From: a bacterium BMS3Bbin08
GTDB lineage: Bacteria; Nitrospirota; Thermodesulfovibrionia; UBA6902; BMS3Bbin08
Direction of reading: 5' to 3'
Length of the DNA: 64,000 bases
Assembly (NCBI GenBank): GCA_002897775.1
Contig: BDTR01000020.1
Coordinates: forward strand, 1-64,000
The first letter of the stretch is position 1, and the number at the start of each line of letters is the position of its first letter. Below the pieces are notes generated by a model, which saw only the letters and a program-made list of their open reading frames with translations, did no database searches and was not told the origin of the DNA. Both the position numbers and the translations under genes were made by a program. Positions 8,968 through 18,329 of the stretch are shown here, one piece after another.

Positions 8968-10398
8968 ATGACACCAAAAGGCAAAAGAACAAGAACTGAA
9001 AAAGACTCACTCGGAAAAGTTATCCTGCCTGAAGACGTGTATTTTGGCGCCCAGACAAAAAGGGCGGTCAACAATTTCCAGATAAGCGGTCTCAGGCTTC
9101 GACGAGATTTTATAAAGGCGCAGGGAATGGTCAAGCTTGCCGCTGCCAGGGCAAACAGCGCTTTAGGCGTTCTTGATAAGCGGACCGCAAAGGCCATAGA
9201 AAAGGCCTCTTCAGAGGTTATCAGGGGCAGGCATGACAAGGATTTTGTTGTTGACGTTTTTCAGGCCGGGGCCGGTACTTCTCAGAACATGAACGTCAAC
9301 GAGGTAATAGCAAACAGGGCGATTGAAATACTGGGGAGCAAAAAGGGTGATTACAGCATTGTTCATCCTAATGACCACGTTAACATGGCGCAGTCAACCA
9401 ATGACACTATCCCCAGCGCAATGTATATTTCCGCGTTTGAGGCGGTAAAACTCGGTCTTTTGCCGGAACTTGAATTATTGCGCACAGGCCTTTCAAGAAA
9501 GGCCGGGGAATTCGGCGGTATTGTCAAAGCAGGCAGAACGCATATGCAGGACGCGGTGCCGATAACGCTCGGTCAGGAATTCAGTGGTTACGCGGAAGCC
9601 GTGCAAAATGACATGCTGCGGATCCAGAAGGCGTCTGATTCGTTGATGGGCCTGCCGATCGGCGGGAACGCGGCTGGCACAGGCATAAACGCCCATCCAG
9701 GGTTCCGGAGTTCTGTTATCAGGGAGATCAGAAAAATTACAGGGGTCAAGTTCAGAAGTTCAGGAAACCTGTTTGAAGGTATACAGAATGTTAACCCCGC
9801 CCTTGAAATGAGTTCCTGTCTAAGGGGCGTTTCAGTCACGCTTATAAAAATAGCCAATGACATACGCCTGCTAAGCTCAGGACCAAGGACAGGGTTTGCC
9901 GAGATCACGCTGCCTGCTGTTCAGCCGGGATCCTCAATAATGCCCGGCAAGGTAAATCCGGTAATGGCTGAGATGCTTAACATGGTCTGTTTTCAGGTCA
10001 TGGGAAATGATACAGCCGTAGCTTACGCGGCCCAGGCCTCACAGCTGGAGCTTAATGTCATGATGCCCCTTATCGCGTATAACCTTTTGTTTTCCATCGA
10101 GATACTTAAAAACGGCGTCAGGGCATTTACAGCTAAATGCGTTAAAGGCATTAAGGCCGACGCCGGCAGGTGCAGAGAACTTGCCGAGGCCACGCTGGCC
10201 CTGGCAACTGCTTTGAACCCGGTTATTGGTTATTCAAAGGCCGCTGAGGTCGCCAGGGAGGCTTACAGGACAGGCAGGACAGTACAGCAGGTGGTCGTTG
10301 GAAAAGGGATCCTCAGGGAAAAAGAGGCAAAACGTCTCCTTGACCCAATGAGACTGACCGGGGAAAAATCATCCGGCAGAAAAAAATCTAAGATCTGA
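8968..10398 (+). CDS. aspA: Aspartate ammonia-lyase (aspartase/fumarase superfamily)
   Basis: A 476-residue superfamily enzyme. The conserved blocks are GAGTSQNMNVNEVIANRA, THMQDAVPITLGQEFSGY and the catalytic loop GSSIMPGKVNPV near residues 321-332. GAGTSQNMN and MLNMVCFQVMGND resemble aspartase more than class II fumarase, so deamination of aspartate to fumarate is favoured, but the two families are close. The last residues (GRKKSKI) are encoded by an AAATCTAAGATCT-type repeat that continues past the stop, so the C-terminus may be a recent addition. No clear ribosome site precedes ATG 8968. Downstream it converges with the ATPase gene. Confidence 0.82.
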   Translation: MTPKGKRTRTEKDSLGKVILPEDVYFGAQTKRAVNNFQISGLRLRRDFIKAQGMVKLAAARANSALGVLDKRTAKAIEKASSEVIRGRHDKDFVVDVFQAGAGTSQNMNVNEVIANRAIEILGSKKGDYSIVHPNDHVNMAQSTNDTIPSAMYISAFEAVKLGLLPELELLRTGLSRKAGEFGGIVKAGRTHMQDAVPITLGQEFSGYAEAVQNDMLRIQKASDSLMGLPIGGNAAGTGINAHPGFRSSVIREIRKITGVKFRSSGNLFEGIQNVNPALEMSSCLRGVSVTLIKIANDIRLLSSGPRTGFAEITLPAVQPGSSIMPGKVNPVMAEMLNMVCFQVMGNDTAVAYAAQASQLELNVMMPLIAYNLLFSIEILKNGVRAFTAKCVKGIKADAGRCRELAEATLALATALNPVIGYSKAAEVAREAYRTGRTVQQVVVGKGILREKEAKRLLDPMRLTGEKSSGRKKSKI

Positions 10399-10426
10399 AA
10401 TCTAAAATCTATGAATGCATAGCGAG

Positions 10427-10446
10427 CCTGCCTGACGGTAGGCAGG
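10427..10446. repeat. Dispersed CCTGCCT palindrome in an intergenic repeat cluster
   Basis: CCTGCCT (10427-10433) and AGGCAGG (10440-10446) flank a 6-base loop. It is a relative of the palindromes inside nrdJ and nuoB. The rest of the 215-base convergent gap (10399-10613) holds other word repeats: AAATCTAAAATCT next to the aspA stop, a GCCCGAAGGGC hairpin, and TCTCTACTCTCTACT at 10563-10579. No gene is seen. Confidence 0.7.
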
Positions 10447-10613
10447 TGGATGCGAGTGAATATGATAATGGTTTGTTAGTCCCTACATTGTGCTTACCCG
10501 CCGGTTTTTGCGGAGGGCTTGCCCGAAGGGCGACCACTAAAGTAAGTTCAATTCCTTTTTTTTCTCTCTACTCTCTACTGACTACCTGCCCCGTTGTCCA
10601 GATTCGTTAGAAT

Positions 10614-12341
10614 CTAACCGGGGCTCTCTACTTTTTCAGTCAGGTTCTTGGTAAGTATTATTTTTGAATAGTCCTTTGTTTCCTCGAACCTTATGTCATC
10701 CACGTATTTCCTGATCATATGGAGGTGGTCATCTGATATGGACTCAAAAGAGGCCGGGGGAATGAGTCTTTTATCAGGTGTTTTTATCTCCATTTTGAAT
10801 GTTTCTTTGCTGCATTCAAATTTCAGCTGAAAGCTTCCGTTACCGTGATCTTCCTGTTTGACCACGCTGACAAAAAGGTCGATCAACGCGGCCTGTAACT
10901 TCGCGGTTATTTCAGCAGAGACATTATAATTCCGGGCTATCTGTTCAAGCGCCTTGACCGCTATTATCTCGGCTCTGGGTGCCGCGGGTATGGTCAGCTT
11001 GAATGAAGGCACATTCACTTCTTCTGAATGCTTTGCCTTATCTCGTATAAATGCCTCCTCAATGCTGTCAAGCGGTTCATCAAGAACCTCCCTGCTGTAC
11101 AGCGCATTTATAAAATCAGACATTACCCTGTCTTCGGCAAGCCTGAATGTGCTGTGAGTCTTCTCCACTATCCCGTGAGCGCGGAACGCTTTTAATATCG
11201 AGTGGAAGTCCTGCCGGCTTATCGAAAGCGAGGGAAGGGCCGGCCTGGAAATGTACTTATCAACTATATCATCTATATCCTGCCTGGTAACTGAGATCGT
11301 TTTAGCCAGGTCCGACAGCCCGGAAACACTGTGACGGCTCAGGTGGCGAAGCAGTTCAATAGAAGCCTTCCTGAGTTCGAGCTCAGGCACGCATGCTTTT
11401 AATCTGGACATCCAGGTGGTGTAGATCTTTCCGGATGTAATCTCTCTGAAATATATTTTCCACAGGTCGTTTTCAGCCAGGTTCCGGCCGTGCCGGCGCG
11501 CAGCCTGTGAAAAGGTCTTTATATAAGAGGGGTTACCGTTGAACAGGTCTATAAAGTGTGCCCAGTGTTCATCGTCGGTTTTTACAGCGCTATCGTCATG
11601 AAACAAAGAGAGCAGCCTGAGCGAGGCGCTGTTATCAAGCCCTGAAAGATAGACCAGCTCAAGAGAACTCCCAAAGGAGGTTTTTTCAAAGAACATTTCG
11701 TCCAGCTTATGCCTGGAACCCGTGAGCAGGTGAGGAGTGTGTCCGGACCGGAGCGCGTCCTCAAAGAGCATCCACAGATCGTCGGAGTCTTCCAGGGCTG
11801 ACCTGTAAAGGCCTCTGATAGAGTGGAAATTATCGATCATTACAACCACAGGGACCCCGGTGCCAAAGTAACTAAGATGAGGCGCCTTGATCGCGGACAA
11901 AAAAAGCTTTTCAGGATCAGTGCCTGCTCTTCTAGCCTGGAGATACCTGCCCAGTATATCCACTGCCCAGTTTGAATCCAGTTTTTCAGCAAGACGCATC
12001 AGGTCTTCCACAGAAAGCTCGTCCGCGAGCGCAAGAGAAAGGTCTTTCTGCTGGAACGCCAGTCTCTGGCGCATGAAACTGCTCAAATAATCATTTGAAA
12101 GATCACGCGCGGAAATAAGAGCGGGATTTACCGTGTAGAAAAAAGGCGCGGCATCCTCATGCTTGTGGAAGAGGTCGGCAAATAAGCGCCTTAAGAGCTC
12201 GGTCTTGCCGGCCCCGGTCTGCCCTGACAGGAAAATACTTGCGGCGGTCCCTATGGCAGCTTCCGAAGCTATACGGGAAAGGGACTGAAGCTCTTGAGCT
12301 CTGCCCATAAAATAATTTTCTGAGATCGTTTTGAACGGCAT
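10614..12341 (-). CDS. P-loop ATPase with C-terminal HATPase/RsbW-like domain
   Basis: A 575-residue protein. An ORC/STAND-type ATPase module comes first: Walker A GQTGAGKT at residues 40-47, Walker B VVVMIDN at about 165-171, and sensor-like TGSR further on. A helical and winged-helix-like middle part follows. The last roughly 125 residues, starting near FKLTIPAAPRAE and with ALEQIARNYNVSAEITAKLQ, look like the N-terminal half of an RsbW-type anti-sigma kinase fold; the ATP-lid motifs are degenerate. The domain reading is inference. A promoter-like TTGACT-17-TATTCT lies upstream. The next gene upstream is a PocR-GGDEF protein in the same direction, suggesting a signalling pair. Confidence 0.7.
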   Translation of the reverse strand: MPFKTISENYFMGRAQELQSLSRIASEAAIGTAASIFLSGQTGAGKTELLRRLFADLFHKHEDAAPFFYTVNPALISARDLSNDYLSSFMRQRLAFQQKDLSLALADELSVEDLMRLAEKLDSNWAVDILGRYLQARRAGTDPEKLFLSAIKAPHLSYFGTGVPVVVMIDNFHSIRGLYRSALEDSDDLWMLFEDALRSGHTPHLLTGSRHKLDEMFFEKTSFGSSLELVYLSGLDNSASLRLLSLFHDDSAVKTDDEHWAHFIDLFNGNPSYIKTFSQAARRHGRNLAENDLWKIYFREITSGKIYTTWMSRLKACVPELELRKASIELLRHLSRHSVSGLSDLAKTISVTRQDIDDIVDKYISRPALPSLSISRQDFHSILKAFRAHGIVEKTHSTFRLAEDRVMSDFINALYSREVLDEPLDSIEEAFIRDKAKHSEEVNVPSFKLTIPAAPRAEIIAVKALEQIARNYNVSAEITAKLQAALIDLFVSVVKQEDHGNGSFQLKFECSKETFKMEIKTPDKRLIPPASFESISDDHLHMIRKYVDDIRFEETKDYSKIILTKNLTEKVESPG

Positions 12342-12362
12342 GATGACCCGATTTAGGACATT

Positions 12363-12391
12363 AGAATAAAAAACAGCCAGCCAAAAGTCAA
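12363..12391 (-). promoter_or_regulatory. Probable sigma-70 promoter for the ATPase gene
   Basis: On the minus strand TTGACT (12391-12386) is separated by 17 bases from TATTCT (12368-12363), about 22 bases before the ATG at 12341. Confidence 0.5.
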
Positions 12392-12484
12392 TATCATTCA
12401 GAGTTGTTCTTACGGCTGCGTATCCGGCGTTGCGGGCAGGTATTCCAGGAGCTTAGTGGTATTCTGGCTGGCTGAGGCCGGAAT

Positions 12485-14545
12485 TTACAGGTATACCAGC
12501 TTGTTCCTGCCGCTTTTTTTGGCGAGATATAATGCGTGGTCTGTTTTTTCGAACAGTTCAGTCTCTGCAGAGGCGTCCTCAGGGAATGAAGCCAGCCCGA
12601 TGCTTACAGTAAGGCGGTCCTGCGGAGATCCCTCTTCGATTGGTACGCGGCATGCTTCCACGCTCTCCCTGAGCCTGTTCGCGATACTTATTGCGTCCGG
12701 CTTGGCTGTTTCGGGCAGGATCACGACAAACTCATCGCCGCCGAACCTGGCCACTATGTCCAGGGCTCTTAGCGAGGATGTGATGGCCCTGGCAATGCTT
12801 TTAAGAACCCGGTCTCCTGTAATATGTCCGAATGTGTCATTGTACTGCTTGAACCCGTCTATATCAAGCATCAGGATACTGAAGACGTGTTTATGTCTTC
12901 TGTAACGGGCGACCTCTTCGGCAAGCCTGCTGTCGAAGCAGCGGCGGTTAAAAATGCCTGTCAGCGGGTCTGTTACCGACAGCTTTTCCAGCTCAGTTAT
13001 TTTTTTATAAAGTGAATTCCTTTCAATGGCAAATTCGGCATTGGGAGTGAGTGACTGTATCAGTTTCAGATCGTTCTCATCAAAGGCCTGGCCGCCTATC
13101 TTGTCCGACAGATTAAGGACCCCGGCAACTTTGTTCTCAAGCCTTATAGGAATGCTTATAAATGACTTTGTCTTGTAGCGCGGCCTGTTTTTCTGAAGTA
13201 TCCGGGGATCGCTTTCCAGGTCCTTCACAAGCAGCGGCTCCCCGCGTTCAAAGACCCTTCCTGCTATTCCTTCTCCGACGCGGAGCTTCATGTTGTCCTG
13301 TACCACGCTATCTATGCTTTTCCTGGCTTCCACGAGAAGCTCTGATGTTTCCCTGTTCAGCAGCATAAGAGAACCCTGTTCAGCCTTTAGCAGTTGCGCG
13401 GACTTTTCCAGTATGGTCTGAAGCAGCTGTCCCCAGTTAAGCATAGGGGCTATGGATGTGGACAGGTCGGAAATGGAAGCGAGGATCTCGTCCATTTTCC
13501 TGTTTATTGAAAGATGAAGCGCGCGATTTTCAATGGTTACTTGAATGTATTCGCGGAACGCGGAGATGATCTTTATGTCTTCATGGGGAAGCTCGTTATC
13601 AAGGACCCCTATCAGCCCTTCCATTTTATCGCCGACATAAACAGGGAAAAGGTTCAATATCCTGGTCTTTCCCGCGCTCCCCGGCTGAATAAGCTTTTCT
13701 GCCTCGAGGTCTATACGAAAAACAGGAGAACGTGTCTGACCTATCTGCTTAATGACCGAACTCTTTGATGAGAACTCAAGGCCGAGTATAGCGTTCTTGT
13801 GCTTGCCGGAAGCACTTACTGCCTTATATGTTGACGTCCGGTTGTCAAGAGCCAGCATGGCAACTGACGTCGGCCCAAGTATAAATTCAATAGTGTCGAT
13901 AATATACCTGTAAATGGAGTTCGGGTCTCTGGATAATTTCTCAAGGATATTTGTATCCACCAGGGACGTGAACCGCCCCAGTTTCTCTGTGATCTTCTGC
14001 TTTTCCTGGAGATTGCTTAACATGTAATTTATTACGTTATGGATGTATTGAGAGATGCTGGCCACATAATTCTCATCTACAAAATTCAGTGGCGCTGTAA
14101 TGGGGATCTCCTGAAGGTCTTTGTTCTTTGCCGTTTTTAAAAATTCCAGGAAATCTTCATAGCAGGCAAAACCGTTCCTGCCAACGACAACAGCGTTTTC
14201 TCTCAGATAACTTATTGGCATGGAGAAGCTCATTACCTTTGAGCGGCATTTGCATATCAGGGGCCTGTCGAGTTTTAACGGTTCCAGTATGCGTTCTTCA
14301 CAGGAACCCGGGCAGTTTGCCGTACTGCTTTGGGCTGTTTCGCTGAACTTGCATATAGGGTTTTCAGTTACGGTTAAAAGCAGACCGCCTTTTTCATTGT
14401 AAACGCTGAGGTGAAAACCCGTGATAAGCGAGAGGCTCTTAAGATAGTCCTTACATTTGTCTGAAGAGAGCAGACGTTTTAAGGCAGTGTTTTCCGTGTT
14501 GCTGAGAGGCGCAGAAGAGTTCGATATGTTGTTTACTATAGCCAT
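12485..14545 (-). CDS. PocR-GAF-GAF diguanylate cyclase
   Basis: A 686-residue cytoplasmic signalling protein. Residues 15 to about 180 resemble a PocR ligand-binding domain with its cysteine cluster (CPGSCEER, CKCRSKV), suggesting sensing of a small molecule or redox state. Two GAF-like domains follow. The C-terminal 165 residues are a GGDEF domain with an intact active site (ARFGGDEFVVIL) and an RxxD inhibitory site (RALD) five residues ahead. It should therefore make cyclic di-GMP under product inhibition. ATG 14545 was chosen; an upstream TTG at 14596 is possible but less likely. TATAAT lies on the minus strand at 14564-14559. No EAL domain is fused. Confidence 0.88.
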   Translation of the reverse strand: MAIVNNISNSSAPLSNTENTALKRLLSSDKCKDYLKSLSLITGFHLSVYNEKGGLLLTVTENPICKFSETAQSSTANCPGSCEERILEPLKLDRPLICKCRSKVMSFSMPISYLRENAVVVGRNGFACYEDFLEFLKTAKNKDLQEIPITAPLNFVDENYVASISQYIHNVINYMLSNLQEKQKITEKLGRFTSLVDTNILEKLSRDPNSIYRYIIDTIEFILGPTSVAMLALDNRTSTYKAVSASGKHKNAILGLEFSSKSSVIKQIGQTRSPVFRIDLEAEKLIQPGSAGKTRILNLFPVYVGDKMEGLIGVLDNELPHEDIKIISAFREYIQVTIENRALHLSINRKMDEILASISDLSTSIAPMLNWGQLLQTILEKSAQLLKAEQGSLMLLNRETSELLVEARKSIDSVVQDNMKLRVGEGIAGRVFERGEPLLVKDLESDPRILQKNRPRYKTKSFISIPIRLENKVAGVLNLSDKIGGQAFDENDLKLIQSLTPNAEFAIERNSLYKKITELEKLSVTDPLTGIFNRRCFDSRLAEEVARYRRHKHVFSILMLDIDGFKQYNDTFGHITGDRVLKSIARAITSSLRALDIVARFGGDEFVVILPETAKPDAISIANRLRESVEACRVPIEEGSPQDRLTVSIGLASFPEDASAETELFEKTDHALYLAKKSGRNKLVYL

Positions 14546-14648
14546 CGTAATAGACCATATTATATTTTTGTGTATTACTTTACCATATACAGCCAAAGGA
14601 AGTTAAAAAATAAAATGTAAACTACTTTATCATAAGATTGAAAGTTTG

Positions 14649-15746
14649 TCAATAATTATAAACTCTTTTTACTCTTTGCCCTATGGACGTCAGGACCTCA
14701 TAAGGTATGCTGCCGACCTTGTCCGCGATGTCCAGCGCAGAGATTTTTTCTTTTCCCTGCCTGCCTATCAGTACAACCTCAGTGCCTGTCTTTGGATCCG
14801 GTATCCTGGTTACGTCAACCATGACGGTATCCATGCAGACCCTGCCTACCACAGGCGCGCGTTTTCCTTTTATGATGACCTCTCCGCTGTTTGAAAGCTG
14901 TCTGCTGTAACCATCGGCATAACCGAGCGGTACAGTGGCTATGGTGCTTTTTCTTTTGGTAATAAAGGTTCTGCCGTAACTTATGGGGGTTCCCTCCGGC
15001 ACGGTTTTTATAAAAATAATTCTGCTTTTAAGGCTTAAGACCGGTTTGAGGCCCGTCCTGGCGCCAGGTCCATAGCCGTACAGCATTATGCCCGGCCTTA
15101 CCATGTTAAAGTGTGCCTTTGGAAACCGGAGCACCGCGGCGCTGTTAGCTATGTGGTGAAATTTGAAATTAATTCCCTTTTCTTTGAGCGCCCTGATAAG
15201 ACATGTAAACTCTTCAAGCTGGTGTTCTGCAAAGCCCTGGTCAGCCAGCCCGGCGTCTGAGAAATGGCTCATAAGGCCTTCAAGTCGTAGATTCTTTAGT
15301 TCAGCGATCTTAAGGATCTCTGAAATGGCGTTCGAACTGCTCATTCCGACACGGCCCATGCCGGTATCCACCTTCAGATGTACTGATATCTTTTTGTTGA
15401 GTTTGCCGGCCCTGGCGGAAAAGGTCTTCGCGTTTTTAAGGTCGAAAATAACAGGTTTAAGTGAGTATTTAAAGTAGATTTCCGGGTCGTTAGGGTCAAA
15501 AAAGACCACTATAGGGGCTTTTATGCCGGCTTCTCTGAGTTCAATAGCCTCCTCAGTAAAGGCCACGCCGAGCATTGACGCGCCGTTTTTCAGAAGATGC
15601 CTGGACACACGGACAGAACCGTGTCCGTAAGCCCCTGCTTTTACAACCGCAAGCACGGTTTTATTTTTTGTTTTTGATTTTACAACACCAAGATTTTGTG
15701 AAAGGGCTCTGAGATCTATTTCAGCAAAGGTCTTCGGAGAATCCAC
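14649..15746 (-). CDS. alr: Alanine racemase
   Basis: A 365-residue PLP enzyme interconverting L- and D-alanine for peptidoglycan. The PLP lysine lies in AVVKAGAYGHG (K36). The catalytic tyrosine is in ISYGRTF of the C-terminal domain, and VKVDTGMGRVGM and RPGIMLYGYGP are conserved. The GTG start at 15746 directly abuts the tatA TAA stop, so translation is probably coupled. Confidence 0.95.
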   Translation of the reverse strand: MDSPKTFAEIDLRALSQNLGVVKSKTKNKTVLAVVKAGAYGHGSVRVSRHLLKNGASMLGVAFTEEAIELREAGIKAPIVVFFDPNDPEIYFKYSLKPVIFDLKNAKTFSARAGKLNKKISVHLKVDTGMGRVGMSSSNAISEILKIAELKNLRLEGLMSHFSDAGLADQGFAEHQLEEFTCLIRALKEKGINFKFHHIANSAAVLRFPKAHFNMVRPGIMLYGYGPGARTGLKPVLSLKSRIIFIKTVPEGTPISYGRTFITKRKSTIATVPLGYADGYSRQLSNSGEVIIKGKRAPVVGRVCMDTVMVDVTRIPDPKTGTEVVLIGRQGKEKISALDIADKVGSIPYEVLTSIGQRVKRVYNY

Positions 15747-15974
15747 TTATGACTTGCTTTCCCTGTCGGAATCAACCCGTGCCGCGTTCTCTTCGGATCC
15801 TTCATTCTTTTTTTCCGGGGTCACATCAATTTCAGAAGGTTCAGATGTGGATTTCTTGAAATTCTTAATGGCTTCGCCTACGCCTCTGCCTATCTCGGGC
15901 AGTCTGCGAGCACCAAAGAGAATGACAATAATAACAAGTATAATAATTAATTCTGTAGGTCCAAGGCCAAACAT
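15747..15974 (-). CDS. tatA: Sec-independent translocase subunit TatA
   Basis: A 75-residue protein. The N-terminus ([18 protein letters not shown]) forms the single membrane helix, followed by the [22 protein letters not shown] amphipathic helix and an acidic, disordered tail. This is the pore-forming TatA/E component of twin-arginine export. It lies between mobA and alr. TatA next to molybdenum cofactor synthesis makes sense, since many molybdoenzymes are Tat substrates. Confidence 0.95.
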   Translation of the reverse strand: MFGLGPTELIIILVIIVILFGARRLPEIGRGVGEAIKNFKKSTSEPSEIDVTPEKKNEGSEENAARVDSDRESKS

Positions 15975-16013
15975 TTTCCTCCTTCCCCCTGTTAAGGGTG
16001 TTTAAGACTGATT

Positions 16014-16619
16014 TTACAGCCCCGCGGGAGCCTGAATAAATAACCTGGCGTCCTCCAGGGTGTTAATGTTAATAAAAGACCTCATTTCAGGGTCTGTCTT
16101 TTTGATTTCCCTTGTTGTTATGTATTTTACCCTTTTAGTGATCAAAAAATCTTTCAACCCCCTTTTGCCTGAACACAAGGCTTTTTCTATCTCTAGTATA
16201 AGCCGATTTGAATAAAATGTAAAAAGCGGCTCAGTCTTGCCGAGCGGCAGGGGGACTACGGCGTCGAACCCCTCTCTTTTATCAGCCATATATCTTATCA
16301 GATCCTGGTTTATGTACGGCATATCACACGCGGATACAAAGACCCACGGGGTTGAGGCGTTCAGCAAAGATGTTAATACGCCGGTCATGGGCCCCCGCGT
16401 GTCGTAAACATCGCCGAGCAGAGGAGTTTGAAGGCGCACATAAATCTCAGGCTGGTTTGTGACAATAAAATTTTCTTTAAAGAGGGTTTTGAAGATACTG
16501 AGGTTTTTCTCAATGATCTTACTGCCGTTTACTTTGAGGAAGGATTTCAATACAGGCATCCTCCTGTTCTCACCGCCCGCCAGGATAACGCCGGTACAAT
16601 CTTTCAGGAGCTCTGACAT
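16014..16619 (-). CDS. mobA: Molybdenum cofactor guanylyltransferase
   Basis: A 201-residue nucleotidyltransferase adding GMP to molybdopterin to make the guanine dinucleotide cofactor. The N-terminal signature reads LAGGENRRMPVLKSFL, where the usual glycine after RM is proline. VSACDMPYIN holds the metal-binding aspartate, and the TRGPMTGVLTSL region matches the family GPLAGI block. ATG 16619 lies 7 bases after the stop of the HD-GYP gene. Confidence 0.9.
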   Translation of the reverse strand: MSELLKDCTGVILAGGENRRMPVLKSFLKVNGSKIIEKNLSIFKTLFKENFIVTNQPEIYVRLQTPLLGDVYDTRGPMTGVLTSLLNASTPWVFVSACDMPYINQDLIRYMADKREGFDAVVPLPLGKTEPLFTFYSNRLILEIEKALCSGKRGLKDFLITKRVKYITTREIKKTDPEMRSFININTLEDARLFIQAPAGL

Positions 16620-16626
16620 GCCGGGG

Positions 16627-17745
16627 TCAGGAAAGCAAAGTGTTTTTAACGTTCATAAAAGCGGCGACCACATCGGGGTCAAACTGGGTGCCTGAATTGA
16701 TCTGGATCTCTTTGGTCGCCCTGTCGGCAGGCAGTTTTTTCCGGTAGGGCCTGTCTGACATCATGGCATCGAACGCGTCCGCTACCGCGATTATACGAGC
16801 CATTAACGGTATCGCCTCTCCTTTTAATTTTTCATGTACGCCGTTGCCGTCCCATTTCTCGTGATGATATCTTATGCCGTTTGTTATGTCCTTGAAGGGC
16901 TTTAGTTCACCAAGGATCGTAGCGCCTGTCAGCGGGTGCTGCTCTATTTCGGTCAGTTCGTCATTTTCCAGTGTTTCTCTTTTATCCAACAGTTCTACCG
17001 GGGTGGCGATCTTACCGATGTCGTGCAAGAGCGCGCATATCTTCAGCCTGTCTCTGAACTCACTGTCCATGCCCATTTCCCTGGCAATGGCAGCGGCGTA
17101 CCTGGTCACCCTCTCTGAATGGCCGGACGTCCAGTGAGACCTGGACTCTATGGCCTTTACAAAGGCCATGACAGTGCCGAAGAAAAAACCTTCGAGCTCC
17201 TGGTGCAGATAGGCGTTTTCTATCGCCAGGGCCGCCTGTGAGGAGATGGCCATCAAAAACTTTGTATCAGAAGAGTAAAACTCCTCACCCGAACTTTTTT
17301 CACCTATTACAAGGGCGCCCAGTGATTTCTTCTTGCCCGCCATGGGGCAGGCGATAATAGCTTTCATTTTTTTGAAAGTATTATTGTGAGGTGAATTTTT
17401 GATATCGCAAAATACCTGGGGCTTGTTCTTTTCGATAGCGTCCCATACAATGTGATCGCTTTTTGTGATCACTTCATCAGCCTTCCACCCCCCTGTGCTA
17501 AGGGCTGTGTATACTTCCGGTCTTTCCTCATCAACAAGCATGATCGCGATTGTCTCTACGCCGAGCATTGTCTGGACCTCGTCAAGGAGTTTATTGCATA
17601 TCTCGTCCACTGTCAGTCCCGCGAAAGTCTGTGATATATGGTAAAGGATGGATATCTCTTCGTAAACGTCGCTTAGCTCGTGGACTGTCTGATCGAGGTC
17701 GCTTTGCAGCTGTCTGATATGGTTGTTACTGGAAGTCGCGCTCAT
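16627..17745 (-). CDS. GAF and HD-GYP-type domain protein
   Basis: A 372-residue protein. A short coiled coil (residues 1-35) leads into a GAF domain (about 40-185), then an HD-GYP phosphohydrolase core with HSERVTRYAAAIA, LLHDIGKIATP, HPLTGATIL and YHHEKWDGNG. The usual GYP triplet after DGxG is replaced by VHE, so activity against cyclic di-GMP or its preference may be altered. The HD metal ligands are intact. Its ATG overlaps the stop of the receiver gene (ATGA), making the two a likely functional pair. Confidence 0.9.
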   Translation of the reverse strand: MSATSSNNHIRQLQSDLDQTVHELSDVYEEISILYHISQTFAGLTVDEICNKLLDEVQTMLGVETIAIMLVDEERPEVYTALSTGGWKADEVITKSDHIVWDAIEKNKPQVFCDIKNSPHNNTFKKMKAIIACPMAGKKKSLGALVIGEKSSGEEFYSSDTKFLMAISSQAALAIENAYLHQELEGFFFGTVMAFVKAIESRSHWTSGHSERVTRYAAAIAREMGMDSEFRDRLKICALLHDIGKIATPVELLDKRETLENDELTEIEQHPLTGATILGELKPFKDITNGIRYHHEKWDGNGVHEKLKGEAIPLMARIIAVADAFDAMMSDRPYRKKLPADRATKEIQINSGTQFDPDVVAAFMNVKNTLLS

Positions 17746-18116
17746 TGTTCCGGTTTCCCTATTGTTTCTTCAATAAGTTTCAGAAGTGCTTTTGGGCTGA
17801 AAGGTTTTGTAATGTACTGTTTGATACCGCATTGATATCCCTGGACCTCATCCGCTTCCTGCCCTTTAGCGGTCAGCATAAAAACCGGTATACCGCGGGT
17901 TTCAGGGTCCTCGCCAAGGCTTTTGCAGATGTCCAGGCCGCTAATGCCCGGAAGCATCCAATCCATAATTACAAGATCGGGCGTTTCTTTCTTTACAAGG
18001 GCCATTGCGTTGCTGCTGGTTCTCCGCGTTATAACGTGGTATCCGGCTTTTTTGAGCTTGTCCTCAACGATCATCAGTATAAAGGGCTCGTCATCAACAA
18101 TAAGAACTTTTTTCAT
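17742..18116 (-). CDS. Stand-alone response regulator receiver
   Basis: A 124-residue CheY-like receiver. The acidic pocket DDEP, the phosphoacceptor D in VIMDWMLPGISG, the T in MLTAKG and the K in ITKPFSP are all present. There is no output domain. It ends 4 bases into the HD-GYP gene, which it probably controls. ATG 18116 is used; an in-frame TTG at 18143 would add nine residues. Confidence 0.93.
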   Translation of the reverse strand: MKKVLIVDDEPFILMIVEDKLKKAGYHVITRRTSSNAMALVKKETPDLVIMDWMLPGISGLDICKSLGEDPETRGIPVFMLTAKGQEADEVQGYQCGIKQYITKPFSPKALLKLIEETIGKPEQ

Positions 18117-18181
18117 GAATGCTGTTTTTTTCCTTTCTTTCAACTGACCGCCAGCGTCAATTTCACTGTATCCGCTTTATT

Positions 18182-18245
18182 TGTAACCAGTTACAGGCAT
18201 TGTCAATAATCCCGCCGGCACATAATGAGATATATAATTATATAT
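18182..18245. promoter_or_regulatory. Palindromes upstream of the receiver gene
   Basis: A 14-bp inverted repeat TGTAACCAGTTACA (18182-18195) and a perfect 16-bp AT palindrome ATATATAATTATATAT (18230-18245) lie 66-130 bases upstream of the receiver start. The first looks like a dimeric operator; the regulator is unknown. Confidence 0.4.
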
Positions 18246-18329
18246 AATATTTAATTTTTGTAATAAAATCAATCAATATCTTGCATTGTCCGTCAGAATA
18301 GGTGACAATAAGGCATGCTACGTCAGTTT

